A stretch of 64,000 nt of DNA from Mycobacterium mantenii (GTDB lineage: Bacteria; Actinomycetota; Actinomycetes; Mycobacteriales; Mycobacteriaceae): NCBI RefSeq assembly GCF_010731775.1, contig NZ_AP022590.1:5022001-5086000 (forward strand), read 5' to 3'. Positions within the stretch are counted from its first letter, which is position 1. Each line of letters opens with the position of its first letter. Below, piece after piece: positions 25,013 to 36,018 of the stretch. A program made the position numbers and the translations under genes. The notes below the pieces were generated by a model. The model did not search any database and was not told where the DNA came from. It worked only from the letters and a program-made list of their open reading frames with translations.

Positions 25013-25825
25013 GTGAGTGCTGGGGGTTCACCCCTGCGGAATGGGGACCCCGCCCCCGCGCGCGGGACCGTTCCGCTGAGGCCTGACGCCAGCCCACCCT
25101 GGCTGCGTCCGCTGGTCGACAACGTCGATGACGTTCCCGACGCGGCCCGGCGCCGCCTGCCGGCCGACGTGCTGGCGATGATCACCGGCACGGCCGCATC
25201 GGCGGTCACGACGCTGCGCGGCGGCGGCCGCGAAGCCGCCGTCCTGGTGCTGTTCTCCGGTCCGCAGTCCGGGCCACCCGATGGCGGTATCCCCAACGAC
25301 GCCGACCTGCTGGTCACTGTGCGGGCGTCGACCCTTCGCCACCACGCCGGTCAGGCGGCGTTTCCCGGCGGCGCCTCCGATCCCACCGACGACGGACCGG
25401 TGGGCACCGCGCTGCGCGAAGCCCGCGAGGAAACCGGGATCGACGTCAGCAGGCTGCATCCGCTGGCCACGATGGAGCGGATGTTCATCGCGCCGTCGCA
25501 GTTTCACGTCGTCCCGGTGCTGGCCTACTCGCCGGATCCCGGCCCGGTGGCCGTCGTCAATGAGGCCGAAACGGCGATCGTGGCCCGAGTTCCGGTGCGC
25601 GCCTTCATCAACCCGGCCAACCGGCTGATGGTCTACCGCGGCGACCTTGGGCGCCGGTGGGCCGGCCCGGCGTTTCTGCTCAACGAGATGCTGGTCTGGG
25701 GATTCACTGGCCAGGTGATCTCCGCGCTGCTCGACGTCGCCGGCTGGGCCCAGCCGTGGGACACCACCGACGAGCGGGAATTGGACGCGGCGATGGCGCT
25801 GGTCGGCGAAGGCGGGTCTCGATGA
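25013..25825 (+). CDS. NUDIX hydrolase, CoA pyrophosphatase type
   Basis: 270 residues resembling Rv3672c. The UPF0035 signature of CoA pyrophosphatases precedes the NUDIX box: LRHHAGQAAFPGG then GTALREAREETGID, with the metal-binding REAxEE. GGAGGGG lies just before the GTG start. The stop overlaps the marP start as ATGA. Confidence 0.92.
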   Translation: MSAGGSPLRNGDPAPARGTVPLRPDASPPWLRPLVDNVDDVPDAARRRLPADVLAMITGTAASAVTTLRGGGREAAVLVLFSGPQSGPPDGGIPNDADLLVTVRASTLRHHAGQAAFPGGASDPTDDGPVGTALREAREETGIDVSRLHPLATMERMFIAPSQFHVVPVLAYSPDPGPVAVVNEAETAIVARVPVRAFINPANRLMVYRGDLGRRWAGPAFLLNEMLVWGFTGQVISALLDVAGWAQPWDTTDERELDAAMALVGEGGSR

Positions 25826-26770
25826 ATTCCATGACCCCGTCGCAGTGGCTGGATGTCGCCGTCCTGGCGGTCGCCTTCATCGCGGCGATCTCGGGCTGGC
25901 GCTCGGGCGCGCTGGGCTCGTTGCTGTCGTTCGTCGGCGTGCTGCTCGGCGCGATCGCCGGGGTGCTGCTGGCACCCCACCTGGTCAGCCACATCGCCGC
26001 GCCGCGCGCGAAATTGTTTGCCGCACTGTTCTTGATCCTCGCGCTGGTCGTCATCGGCGAGGTCGCCGGTGTGGTGCTGGGACGCGCCGTCCGCGGCGCG
26101 ATCCGCAGCCGTTCCATCCGGACGGTCGACTCTGTCATCGGGGTGGCGGTCCAGCTGGTCGTGGTGCTTACCGCGGCGTGGCTGTTGGCGACGCCGCTGA
26201 CCCAGTCCAAGGACCAGCCCGAACTTGCCGCCGCGGTCCGCGGTTCGCGAGTGTTGGCCCAGGTCAACGAGCTGGCGCCGCCCTGGCTCAAGACGGTGCC
26301 CAAGCGACTTTCCGCGCTGCTGAACACCTCCGGTCTGCCCGCGGTGCTGGAGCCGTTCAGCCGCACCCCGGTCATTCCGGTCGCCTCTCCCGATCCCGAG
26401 CTGGCCGCCAATCCGGTGGTGCAGTCCACCGCGCCCAGTGTGGTCAAGGTCCGCAGCCTGGCCCCCAGCTGCCAGAAAGTGTTGGAGGGCAGCGGATTCG
26501 TGATCGCACCGGACCGGGTGATGACCAATGCGCACGTGGTGGCCGGTTCCAACAGTGTGCAGATCTACGCCAGCGGCAATCCCCTCGACGCCACCGTGGT
26601 GTCCTACGATCCGGCGGTCGACATCGCGATCCTGGCCGTCCCCAACTTGCCTCCGCCCCCTTTGACTTTTGCCCAGGCCGACGCGAAAACCGGTGCGAGC
26701 GTTGTGGTTCTGGGTTATCCGGGCGGCGGGAACTTCACCGCGACCCCGGCCAGGATCCGCGAACTCATCA
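25822..26770 (+). pseudogene. marP: marP, 5' part, interrupted by IS3-family element
   Basis: Codons 1-316 of the periplasmic serine protease MarP (Rv3671c): four N-terminal membrane helices (about 10-125), a linker and most of the chymotrypsin-like domain, with catalytic His238 (TNAHVV), Asp267 (DPAVDIAI) and disulfide Cys217. The IS enters after the first base of codon 317. Readthrough would add about 39 IS-encoded residues, stopping at 26889. The catalytic Ser lies beyond the IS, so no active protease can be made. In M. tuberculosis MarP is needed for acid resistance. Confidence 0.95.
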
Positions 26771-26821
26771 TGAACCATCCCGCGTTTGATGCGCACCTCC
26801 TTCCTTGGGAAGGTGCATGTC

Positions 26822-27136
26822 ATGCCGAGCAAGTACGACCCGCAGACGCGGGCCAAGGCGGTCCGTCTGGTGTTGGAGCACCGTGCTGACTACCCAAGTG
26901 AGTGGGCGGCGATCACGGCGGTGTCCAAGCGGTTGGGGATGACGGCCGAGACGCTGCGTAGTTGGATCCGTCAGCAGCAGGTCGACGACGGTGATCGTGA
27001 CGGTGTCTCCTCGGCGGCGGCCGCTGAGATCCGCGCCCTCAAGCGGCGCAACGCCGAGCTCGAGCAGACGATCGAAATCCTCAAGGCGGCAACGTCTTTC
27101 TTCGTGCGGGAGAGCGACCCGCGCAACCGCCGCTGA
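26822..27136 (+). CDS. IS3-family transposase OrfA (copy 2)
   Basis: Identical in sequence and layout to OrfA of copy 1: 104 residues, HTH plus coil, GGGAAGG before the ATG and the TCTTTCTTCG slippage candidate near the end. It is in a different frame from marP, whose truncated frame overlaps its first 23 codons. Confidence 0.9.
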   Translation: MPSKYDPQTRAKAVRLVLEHRADYPSEWAAITAVSKRLGMTAETLRSWIRQQQVDDGDRDGVSSAAAAEIRALKRRNAELEQTIEILKAATSFFVRESDPRNRR

Positions 27137-27201
27137 CCAGTTCGGTCTGCGAGTTCATCGCCAAACACAGGCACCGCTTCGGGGTCGCTCCGATCTGCCG
27201 C

Positions 27202-28116
27202 GTGCTCACCGAGCACGGTGTGCCGATCGCCCCACGCACCTTCTACGCCTGGGTCAAGCGGGCACCGTCGAAGCGAGCCCTGTGGGACGCCACCATCAGC
27301 GAGGTCTTGGCCGGCTACTACGAACCCGATGAGCACGGCCGGCGCAAGCCCGAGTCGCTGTACGGGTCGGTGAAGATGTGGGCACATCTGCAGCGCAAAG
27401 GCATCCCGGTGGCGAAGTCCACGGTGGAACGCCTGATGCGCCGAAACGGGTGGCAGGGCGTACGCCGCCAGAAGGCCGTGCGCACCACGATCGCCGACCC
27501 GGCGGCGGTGAGGCCACCGGATCTGGTGGATCGCCAGTTCGGGGTGGGCGCACCCAACCAGCTGCTCGTTGCGGACTTCACCTACGTCAAGCTCGTCACG
27601 GGGGTGTTCGTCTACGTCGCATTCGTCATCGACGCCTACGCCGGGGCGATCGTGGGATGGGAGGCCTGCGCCTCCAAGCAGACCCAGTTCGTCGAATCGG
27701 CGATCCGTCAGGCCGTCGCATTGCGGTCGCGTCAGGGTCACCCGATCGAGGACGCCATCCACCACAGCGACGCAGGATCGCAGTACACCAGCGTGAGATT
27801 CGGTGAAACACTTGCCCTTTCGGGCATCCGACCCTCGGTCGGCAGTGTCGGCGATGCCTATGACAATGCTCTGGCCGAGACCACGATCGGACTCTACAAG
27901 ACTGAGTGCATCCGGCCTGATTCCCCGTTCCGTCGCGGGCCGCTCACCACGGTCGGTGACGTCGAGTACATCACCGCCGACTACGTCGCCTGGTACAACC
28001 AGCAGCGCCTCATGCACCGCCTCGGCCGAGTCCCACCCGCCGAAGCCGAAGCCCAGTACTATTCCCAACACGTGACCGACCAACCGGCCGGCTCACAGAA
28101 CCCCGAGGGTGCATGA
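27202..28116 (+). CDS. IS3-family transposase OrfB (copy 2)
   Basis: 304 residues, identical to OrfB of copy 1, with the DDE residues in VADFTYVKLV, HHSDAGSQYTS and YDNALAETTIG. Probably made as an OrfAB fusion by -1 frameshifting. Confidence 0.9.
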   Translation: MLTEHGVPIAPRTFYAWVKRAPSKRALWDATISEVLAGYYEPDEHGRRKPESLYGSVKMWAHLQRKGIPVAKSTVERLMRRNGWQGVRRQKAVRTTIADPAAVRPPDLVDRQFGVGAPNQLLVADFTYVKLVTGVFVYVAFVIDAYAGAIVGWEACASKQTQFVESAIRQAVALRSRQGHPIEDAIHHSDAGSQYTSVRFGETLALSGIRPSVGSVGDAYDNALAETTIGLYKTECIRPDSPFRRGPLTTVGDVEYITADYVAWYNQQRLMHRLGRVPPAEAEAQYYSQHVTDQPAGSQNPEGA

Positions 28117-28132
28117 AACCCGGGATGCTTCA

Positions 28133-28389
28133 TCAAGTTGAGCGGACCTGACATCTATCGGGATCCGGCTCCGGTCACGCGTGACGTCTACACGATCAGA
28201 GCCAGTGTGGAGCAAGGCAATTCGGGTGGACCGCTGATTGATCTCGACGGTCACGTGCTCGGTGTGGTGTTCGGCGCAGCGGTCGACGATCCAGACACCG
28301 GGTTCGTGTTAACCGCCGACGAGGTCGCCAGTCAGCTCGCCAGGGTTGGAGACAGCCAACTCGTGGGCACCGGGTCCTGCGTCGGCTGA
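28133..28389 (+). pseudogene. marP: marP, 3' part (catalytic serine fragment)
   Basis: The remaining 84 codons of MarP after the IS: SGPDIYRDPAPVTRDVYTIR, the nucleophile motif EQGNSGGPL (Ser346 in the restored protein) and the terminal TGSCVG (Cys398, disulfide partner of Cys217). A TTG at 28138 could serve as a start but has no ribosome site. The fragment alone lacks the membrane helices, His and Asp. Confidence 0.93.
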
Positions 28390-28399
28390 GCCGCCGGGC

Positions 28400-29359
28400 T
28401 CACCTCGCTCGGGTCAGGTGCACCTGCTCGAGAAATTTAGTCAGGTGCCTGTTGATTTCTTCGGGCGCCTCTTCGTGGCTGAAATGCCCTGCGCCCGCGA
28501 TGGATACGTAGCGTCCTTGCGGCGCATAGCGCTGCGTACGGTCGACCGGGTCGGCCAGCACATAGGGATCCGCCTCGCCGCGCAGGTGTAGCAGCGGCAC
28601 GCTGAGCTGCTGGCTCATCGACCTCATGAAGCGTCGGCCTTCATCACGCAGTTGGCTGCGCACGGCCCAACGCTGGTATTCCAATGCGCTGTGCGCGGCC
28701 GCCGGGATCTGGATCGCCGTGCGCAGATAGCTGATGGCCTCGGAAAAGTCTTCGGAGGCAAGCCATTTGCCGCAGCTACGGCTGCGGACCAGTCGCTCGA
28801 TCTCGGCGGCGTCGTCCCGGGTCAACAAGCGCTCGGGCCACAACGGAATCTGGTATTGCAGCAGCGTCGGCAAAAGGGCATAACCCTGGTCGCGTCGCGT
28901 CAACGTGGATCGCCGCAACGCCGCCGGGTGCGGCGAGCTGATCAGCGCGATTGCGGACACCAGCCGCGGATGAAGCAAGGCCGTCGCCCAGCATCCCAGG
29001 CCTCCGTCGGCGTGGCCCACCAGGGTCGCCGTGGAGTGCCCCAGCGCCCGGATGAGTCCGGCCGTGTCGCCGGCCATCGTCCAGCCGTCGTAGCCGCGGG
29101 GCGGCTTATCGCTGCCGCCGTAGCCGCGCAGGTCGACGGCCACCACCCGCGCCCCGCGCAGTCCGCGCAGCTGATGCCGCCAGGACCACCAGAACGATCC
29201 GAAACCGTGCAGCAGCATCACCAGTGGGCGTGCCGTCGGAGGCGGGCCGTCGACATCGCCCAGGGCCTCGACGACGTGGAAGCGGATGCCGTTGGCGTGC
29301 ACATCGAGATGGCGCCACGGCCCGTCGATGCGGGTTACCGACGGATCGGGCGGCGCCAT
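28400..29359 (-). CDS. ephE: Alpha/beta hydrolase, epoxide hydrolase EphE-like
   Basis: 319 residues resembling Rv3670 (EphE). The oxyanion-hole motif is LLHGFGSFWWSW and the nucleophile elbow is VGHADGGLG, with Asp as nucleophile as in epoxide hydrolases and dehalogenases. The catalytic His is near the end in GAGHFSHEEAPEE. The natural substrate is unknown. Convergent with marP. Confidence 0.9.
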   Translation of the reverse strand: MAPPDPSVTRIDGPWRHLDVHANGIRFHVVEALGDVDGPPPTARPLVMLLHGFGSFWWSWRHQLRGLRGARVVAVDLRGYGGSDKPPRGYDGWTMAGDTAGLIRALGHSTATLVGHADGGLGCWATALLHPRLVSAIALISSPHPAALRRSTLTRRDQGYALLPTLLQYQIPLWPERLLTRDDAAEIERLVRSRSCGKWLASEDFSEAISYLRTAIQIPAAAHSALEYQRWAVRSQLRDEGRRFMRSMSQQLSVPLLHLRGEADPYVLADPVDRTQRYAPQGRYVSIAGAGHFSHEEAPEEINRHLTKFLEQVHLTRAR

Positions 29360-29902
29360 CTACCAACCCGATGGATCGGCGGCACCGCCGTTGCCGGGCT
29401 TCGCGTGCCTGCCGTGGTGCTCGGGGAGCTGCGCGGCGGGGCCGGGGGCCTTGACGTGGCCCGGTGTCAGCGCGGTACGCGTCTCCTTGACCGATTCGAT
29501 GGTCTGCCGCGGCCCCCGGATCCGGCGCACCTTGAGGAAGCCCAGCAGCGCCAGCAAGGCGCCGACCACCACCATGATCCCGAACACGATCAGGTACGCC
29601 ACCCAGCGCCACAGCCAGGTATCGAGCAGCTCGGCGACGAAGAAGAAGAAAAAGAAGGTCGAGTAGAACAGCACCACCAGCGCGGCAATGAAGAAGACGC
29701 TGCCGGTGAGACCCTTCTTGACGTCCCGGGTGATCTCGGCGCGAGCCAATTCGACTTCGGCACGGACCAGCGTGGAGACCTGGGTGGTCGCATCTTTGAT
29801 CAGATCACCGATCGACGGCTCGGCGGGTTTGGCGTGCGGGTCGGTCAACGGAATCGTGGTCAGGGTGCTGGGCACACCGTTCTTGCCATCGGCTTTGCTC
29901 AC
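29360..29902 (-). CDS. Phage-holin-type (DUF1469-like) membrane protein
   Basis: 180 residues resembling Rv3669. An amphipathic N-terminal segment (IGDLIKDATTQVSTLVRAEV) is followed by two membrane helices (about 67-92 and 97-121), the first containing six consecutive Phe. The C-terminus is hydrophilic and Pro-rich. The end abuts the ephE start with no gap, so the two are likely cotranscribed. Function unknown. Confidence 0.85.
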   Translation of the reverse strand: MSKADGKNGVPSTLTTIPLTDPHAKPAEPSIGDLIKDATTQVSTLVRAEVELARAEITRDVKKGLTGSVFFIAALVVLFYSTFFFFFFVAELLDTWLWRWVAYLIVFGIMVVVGALLALLGFLKVRRIRGPRQTIESVKETRTALTPGHVKAPGPAAQLPEHHGRHAKPGNGGAADPSGW

Positions 29903-30177
29903 AGACGGTCCTCTTTCGTCGTCACCCGGCTCGCTTGTCGTCGCGGTTTATGTTGCCATGTGGCGCCCGGATAGAAGAAGCCAGACGAGGCCAGCCGAGC
30001 CCGCGCCGCCGGGTTCGAGCACCGGGTCGTTTCGCCCGACGGGCAGTTCGGTTCGGAACGGCAGGCGGTCGGTGACGCCGCGGGGCGAGCGGGCTCTGCG
30101 GCGCGTACATCGCACCCCGGCCGATTACACTCGGCCAAGCCGGTCTCGATGTCCGGCCGACCGATGGGAGTGGGGCT

Positions 30178-30876
30178 GTGCGGAGAGCGCACCGGTGCTT
30201 CTTGGTGGCGATGGTCGCCCTGCTCGTGACCGCGATGGGTTCGCTTGCCCGCGCCGCCGCGGCCGACGTCCGGATCCCGATCGGCGGTGGTGCGGGCATC
30301 GTCATCAACGGCGACACCATGTGCACCCTGACCACCATCGGCGGCGACGCCGCCGGCGAGCTGATCGGTTTCACGTCGGCGCATTGCGGGGGTCCGGGCG
30401 CGCAGGTCGCCGCCGAAGGTGCCGAGAACGCGGGCGTATTGGGCACCATGGTGGCCGGCAACGACAACCTGGACTACGCGGTGATCAAGTTCGATCCCGC
30501 CAAGGTGACACCGGTGGCCAACTTCAACGGCTTTTTGATCAGCGGCATCGGGCCGGAACCGGCCTTCGGTGAGATCGCCTGCAAGCAGGGCCGCACCACC
30601 GGCAACTCGTGCGGCGTCACCTGGGGGCCCGGGCAGAATCCGGGCACCATCGTGATGCAGGTCTGCGGCCAACCGGGCGACTCCGGCGCGCCGGTCACGG
30701 TCAACAATCAGCTGGTCGGGATGATCCACGGAGCGTTCAGCGACAACCTGCCGACCTGCGTCATCAAATACATCCCGCTGCACACGCCGGCGGTGGTGGT
30801 GTCGTTCAACGCGGTCCTGGCCGACATCAACACCAAACATCGGCCCGGTGCGGGGTTCAGCCCGCTGCCGGGCTGA
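30178..30876 (+). CDS. Secreted S1-family serine protease-like protein
   Basis: 232 residues resembling Rv3668c. A signal peptide (about 1-28, cleavage near ARAAAA-DV) precedes a trypsin-like domain with His in FTSAHCGG, Asp in NLDYAVIKF and Ser in CGQPGDSGAPV. The catalytic triad is complete. Two Cys pairs may form disulfides. GTG start; divergent from the holin-like gene. Confidence 0.85.
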   Translation: MRRAHRCFLVAMVALLVTAMGSLARAAAADVRIPIGGGAGIVINGDTMCTLTTIGGDAAGELIGFTSAHCGGPGAQVAAEGAENAGVLGTMVAGNDNLDYAVIKFDPAKVTPVANFNGFLISGIGPEPAFGEIACKQGRTTGNSCGVTWGPGQNPGTIVMQVCGQPGDSGAPVTVNNQLVGMIHGAFSDNLPTCVIKYIPLHTPAVVVSFNAVLADINTKHRPGAGFSPLPG

Positions 30877-30885
30877 CGGCACCGG

Positions 30886-32865
<1,980 letters not shown>

Positions 32866-32950
32866 CCGTCAGAGAGCCTAGCCCTACAAGGTGAAATGCG
32901 ACGCGTGAAATCGAGGTCAAAGCGTGCCCGCATGCCGGATAATCACCGGT

Positions 32951-33490
32951 GTGCCGGGACATGGGCGGGGCCTCCGCCGACTAATCCCCAGCTTTGCCGC
33001 GGCCGCAACGATTTACGCGGCGGCCACCGCGCTGGGGTGGCCGGTATCGGCCGTGCCGATTGAGGGCGACCAGGCCACACCGTGCCGGTCGGAGCAGGTC
33101 GCCGTGAACGTCTCCCCGGCACAAGGCGCGGTGGGGCACCGCGGGCTGGCCCTGATGTTCAGCCTCGCCGGCGGGGCCGACCCGTGCACGCTCACCGGAT
33201 ACGCCGGGGTCGACTCGGGCGCCGGTGGGCCGTTGATTCATGCCCTGCCGACGCTGCGCGGTTACATGGGTGGGCTGCCGGACGGCGTCGATGTCCCGCC
33301 CGCCGTCCTGCTGTCGATATCGACGCAGGGGCAGGCCATCGTGGAGGGGATGGCCGTGGACGCCGACGGTGCCCCGTGCCCCACCTACACCGAGCTGAGC
33401 GTCAACCCGCCCGACACCGAAATCGTGCTCACCGTAGCGGCGACCATCGACGCCTGCGCGCTGCAGGTGCACCCGATCACCGCGGTCTGA
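32951..33490 (+). CDS. Secreted DUF4232-type protein
   Basis: 179 residues from the GTG at 32951, which gives a clean signal peptide (LIPSFAAAATIYAAATALG, about 11-30). The mature domain resembles DUF4232, with four cysteines (TPCRSEQV, ADPCTLTGYAG, APCPTYTEL and DACALQVHP). An ATG at 32924 is the alternative start. Function unknown; the family is abundant in actinobacterial lipoproteins and secreted proteins. Confidence 0.7.
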   Translation: MPGHGRGLRRLIPSFAAAATIYAAATALGWPVSAVPIEGDQATPCRSEQVAVNVSPAQGAVGHRGLALMFSLAGGADPCTLTGYAGVDSGAGGPLIHALPTLRGYMGGLPDGVDVPPAVLLSISTQGQAIVEGMAVDADGAPCPTYTELSVNPPDTEIVLTVAATIDACALQVHPITAV

Positions 33491-33496
33491 CCGGCG

Positions 33497-34303
33497 TCAG
33501 TCGGCCCTGACCAGGCAGTAGACCCGGGCGGGGATGGGGTAGGCGATGCCCCTGCTGTCGGACGGGCACTGGGACTTGTCCGAGCTGCCGTCGATGCGCT
33601 GACTGACCTTGACTTGCGCCCGACCCGGCTTGTCGCAGTCGCCCAACCTGAGCGTCATCGCGTCGCCATCACTAATCATCTGATAGCACTGGCCCTCTTT
33701 CAGGTTGACCGCAAAGCACAGGATCGTCGAGTCGTTGGTGAAGCGGTCATAGACGGAGTGCTCTCGTTTTCCGTCGGGGCACGTGTCGCCGGCGCCGCTC
33801 CTGGAAGCGAGTTCGTAGGTCGCCGCCGGGTCGGTGCAGCCGCCGCTCGAGCTTGAATTGAAATGCTGTGCCTTGTAGTCGCTTTCGCTGATGCAATCGC
33901 CCACCCGCAGGGACGTGTCGCCGATCGCGCTGGCGCCGAGCCCGGCCAGGACGCGCGCCGCGTTGCCCAGGATGCCCAGCCCGCCCAACGTCAGCAGCAC
34001 GGCGCCCATGGTGATGAGCGCGGTAGCCGACTTCGGCGCCCGCGGCCGCGGCGGATGGCCGGGTGCGTAGCCGGGATACGGCGCAGCGGCATAGCCCGGC
34101 GGTGGCGGGTAGGGGTAACCGGGGTGGACCGGAAAGCCCGGGGGGTACTGCGGCGGGTAGCCGGGAGCCCGTCGACGGCTGCGCGAGCGCTCCACCAGCC
34201 CAATGACCAGGCAGACCAATCCAATTGCGGGCACACCGAGCCAGAACATCAAATAGCCTGCTCGCACACCCGATTCATGCGAGGCCAGATACGCCACGGT
34301 CAC
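33497..34303 (-). CDS. Pro/Tyr-rich two-helix membrane protein with Cys-rich domain
   Basis: 268 residues. A first membrane helix (about 18-38) is followed by a Pro/Tyr/Gly-rich cytoplasmic stretch (about 48-88) and a second helix (about 92-117). The C-terminal extracytoplasmic domain has six or more cysteines (VGDCISESD, GGCTDPAAT, GDTCPDG, ILCFAVN, GQCYQM, GDCDKPG), resembling septum-formation/DUF4190-type proteins. Function unknown. Divergent from dppA. Confidence 0.72.
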   Translation of the reverse strand: MTVAYLASHESGVRAGYLMFWLGVPAIGLVCLVIGLVERSRSRRRAPGYPPQYPPGFPVHPGYPYPPPPGYAAAPYPGYAPGHPPRPRAPKSATALITMGAVLLTLGGLGILGNAARVLAGLGASAIGDTSLRVGDCISESDYKAQHFNSSSSGGCTDPAATYELASRSGAGDTCPDGKREHSVYDRFTNDSTILCFAVNLKEGQCYQMISDGDAMTLRLGDCDKPGRAQVKVSQRIDGSSDKSQCPSDSRGIAYPIPARVYCLVRAD

Positions 34304-34377
34304 GACCGGATTCTAAATTGGGAACCCGTACCGGGCACTTCACCGCCGCGCGGCTGCAGGCCCTAGGGTCGGGTGTC

Positions 34378-36015
34378 ATGCGTCGGATGCGGACCCCGGT
34401 GGCCTTGCTGGCCCCGGTTGCCGCCGCGATGCTGATGGTCGCCTCGCTGGCCGGTTGCGGTGGCGGCGTCCTCAGCCCAGACCTGGTGGTGGTCAACGGC
34501 GGGGAACCGCCCAACCCGTTGATCCCCACCGGCACCAACGACAGCCTCGGCGGGCGGATCCTGGATAGGCTCTTCGCCGGGTTGATGTCCTACGACGCCG
34601 CCGGCAATCCGTCGCCCGAGGTCGCCCAGTCGGTCGACACCACCGACAACGTCAACTACCGGATCACCCTCAAACCCGGCTGGACGTTCACCGACGGGTC
34701 GCCGGTTACCGCCCATTCCTTCGTCGACGCCTGGAACTTTGGGGCGCTGAGCACCAATGCCCAACTGCAGCAGAGCTTTTTCAGTCCCATCGACGGCTTC
34801 GAAGCCGTCGCCGGGCTGACCGGCGGCGGCAAGCCGACCGCCACCACCATGTCCGGCCTGCAGGTGATCAACGACCGGGAGTTCACCGTCCGGCTGAAGG
34901 CACCCACCATCGACTTCACGTTGCGACTGGGGCACAGCGCGTTCTATCCCTTGCCGCAGGCGGCCTTTCGGGACATGAACGCTTTCGGTCAGCACCCGAT
35001 CGGCAACGGCCCGTACACACTTGCGGACGGCCCCGACGGGCCCGCGTGGGAGCACAACGTCCGAATTGACTTGCGGCCCAACCCCAATTATCACGGCAAC
35101 CGCAAGCCGCACAACAAGGGGCTGAGGTTCGAGTTCTACTCCAACCTGGACACCGCCTACGCCGACCTGCTGTCCGGCAACCTCGATGTGCTGGACACGA
35201 TTCCGTCCAGCGCGTTGACGGTCTTCCAGCGCGACCTGGGCGGCAACGCCGCCAGCGGACCCGTCGCCGTCAGCCAATCACTCGACACGCCGCTGCGGTT
35301 GCCGCACTTCGGGGGTGAGGAAGGTCGACTGCGGCGGTCGGCGTTGTCGGCGGCCATCAACCGTCCGCAGATCTGTCAGCAGATCTTCAACAACACCCGC
35401 AGCCCGGCCCGCGACTTCACCGCCAGTTCCTTGCCGGGATTCGACCCCAACATCGTCGGCAGTGACGCGTTGGACTTCAACCCCGAACGGGCACGCCAAC
35501 TTTGGACCCAAGCAAACGCGATATCGCCGTGGAGCGGCCGGTACGCCATCGCCTACAACGCGGACAGCGGCCATCAGGAGTGGGTGGACGCGGTGGCCAA
35601 CAGCATCAAGAACGTGCTGGGCATCGATGCCGTCGGTGCGCCGCAGCCCACCTTCGCCGGGTTTCGCACCCAGATCACCAACCGGACGATCGACACCGCG
35701 TTCCGGGCCGGCTGGATCGGCGACTACCCGTCGATGATCGAGTTCCTCGCCCCGCTGTACGCCACCGGTGCGGGCTCCAATGACGTCGGATACTCCAGTC
35801 ACGAGTTCGACGCCGGCCTGGCCGCCGCCGAGGCGGCTCCCGACTTACGGCAGGCCGACGTCCTGGTCAACGTCGCGCAACGAATCCTTTTGCACGACAT
35901 GCCCGCCGTACCGCTGTGGTATTACATCGCCGTGATCGGATGGTCACCGCAAGTCGGCGCCGTCAAGGTCACCTGGAACGGGCTGCCCGACTACGAGAAT
36001 CTGGTCAAGGGCTAG
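34378..36015 (+). CDS. dppA: Peptide ABC transporter substrate-binding lipoprotein DppA
   Basis: 545 residues from the ATG at 34378. The lipobox MVASLAGCGGG puts the lipidated Cys near residue 27. A family-5 solute-binding domain follows, with the PNPLIPTGTNDSLGGRILD and TFTDGSPVTAHSFVDAWNFG signatures. It matches Rv3666c. DppABCD of M. tuberculosis takes up peptides and has been linked to haem. It heads a four-gene operon. Confidence 0.94.
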   Translation: MRRMRTPVALLAPVAAAMLMVASLAGCGGGVLSPDLVVVNGGEPPNPLIPTGTNDSLGGRILDRLFAGLMSYDAAGNPSPEVAQSVDTTDNVNYRITLKPGWTFTDGSPVTAHSFVDAWNFGALSTNAQLQQSFFSPIDGFEAVAGLTGGGKPTATTMSGLQVINDREFTVRLKAPTIDFTLRLGHSAFYPLPQAAFRDMNAFGQHPIGNGPYTLADGPDGPAWEHNVRIDLRPNPNYHGNRKPHNKGLRFEFYSNLDTAYADLLSGNLDVLDTIPSSALTVFQRDLGGNAASGPVAVSQSLDTPLRLPHFGGEEGRLRRSALSAAINRPQICQQIFNNTRSPARDFTASSLPGFDPNIVGSDALDFNPERARQLWTQANAISPWSGRYAIAYNADSGHQEWVDAVANSIKNVLGIDAVGAPQPTFAGFRTQITNRTIDTAFRAGWIGDYPSMIEFLAPLYATGAGSNDVGYSSHEFDAGLAAAEAAPDLRQADVLVNVAQRILLHDMPAVPLWYYIAVIGWSPQVGAVKVTWNGLPDYENLVKG

Positions 36016-36018
36016 GAC

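Larger units (their letters stand above)
26771..28132 (+). mobile_element. IS3-family element, copy 2, inside marP
   Basis: A 1362-bp element with the same 24-base imperfect terminal repeats as copy 1 and intact OrfA/OrfB. It is flanked by a 3-base duplication TCA (26768-26770 and 28133-28135). Removing the element and one TCA restores a 400-codon marP frame exactly. All recorded frames on both strands match copy 1, so the two copies are essentially identical and the insertion is recent. Confidence 0.95.
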
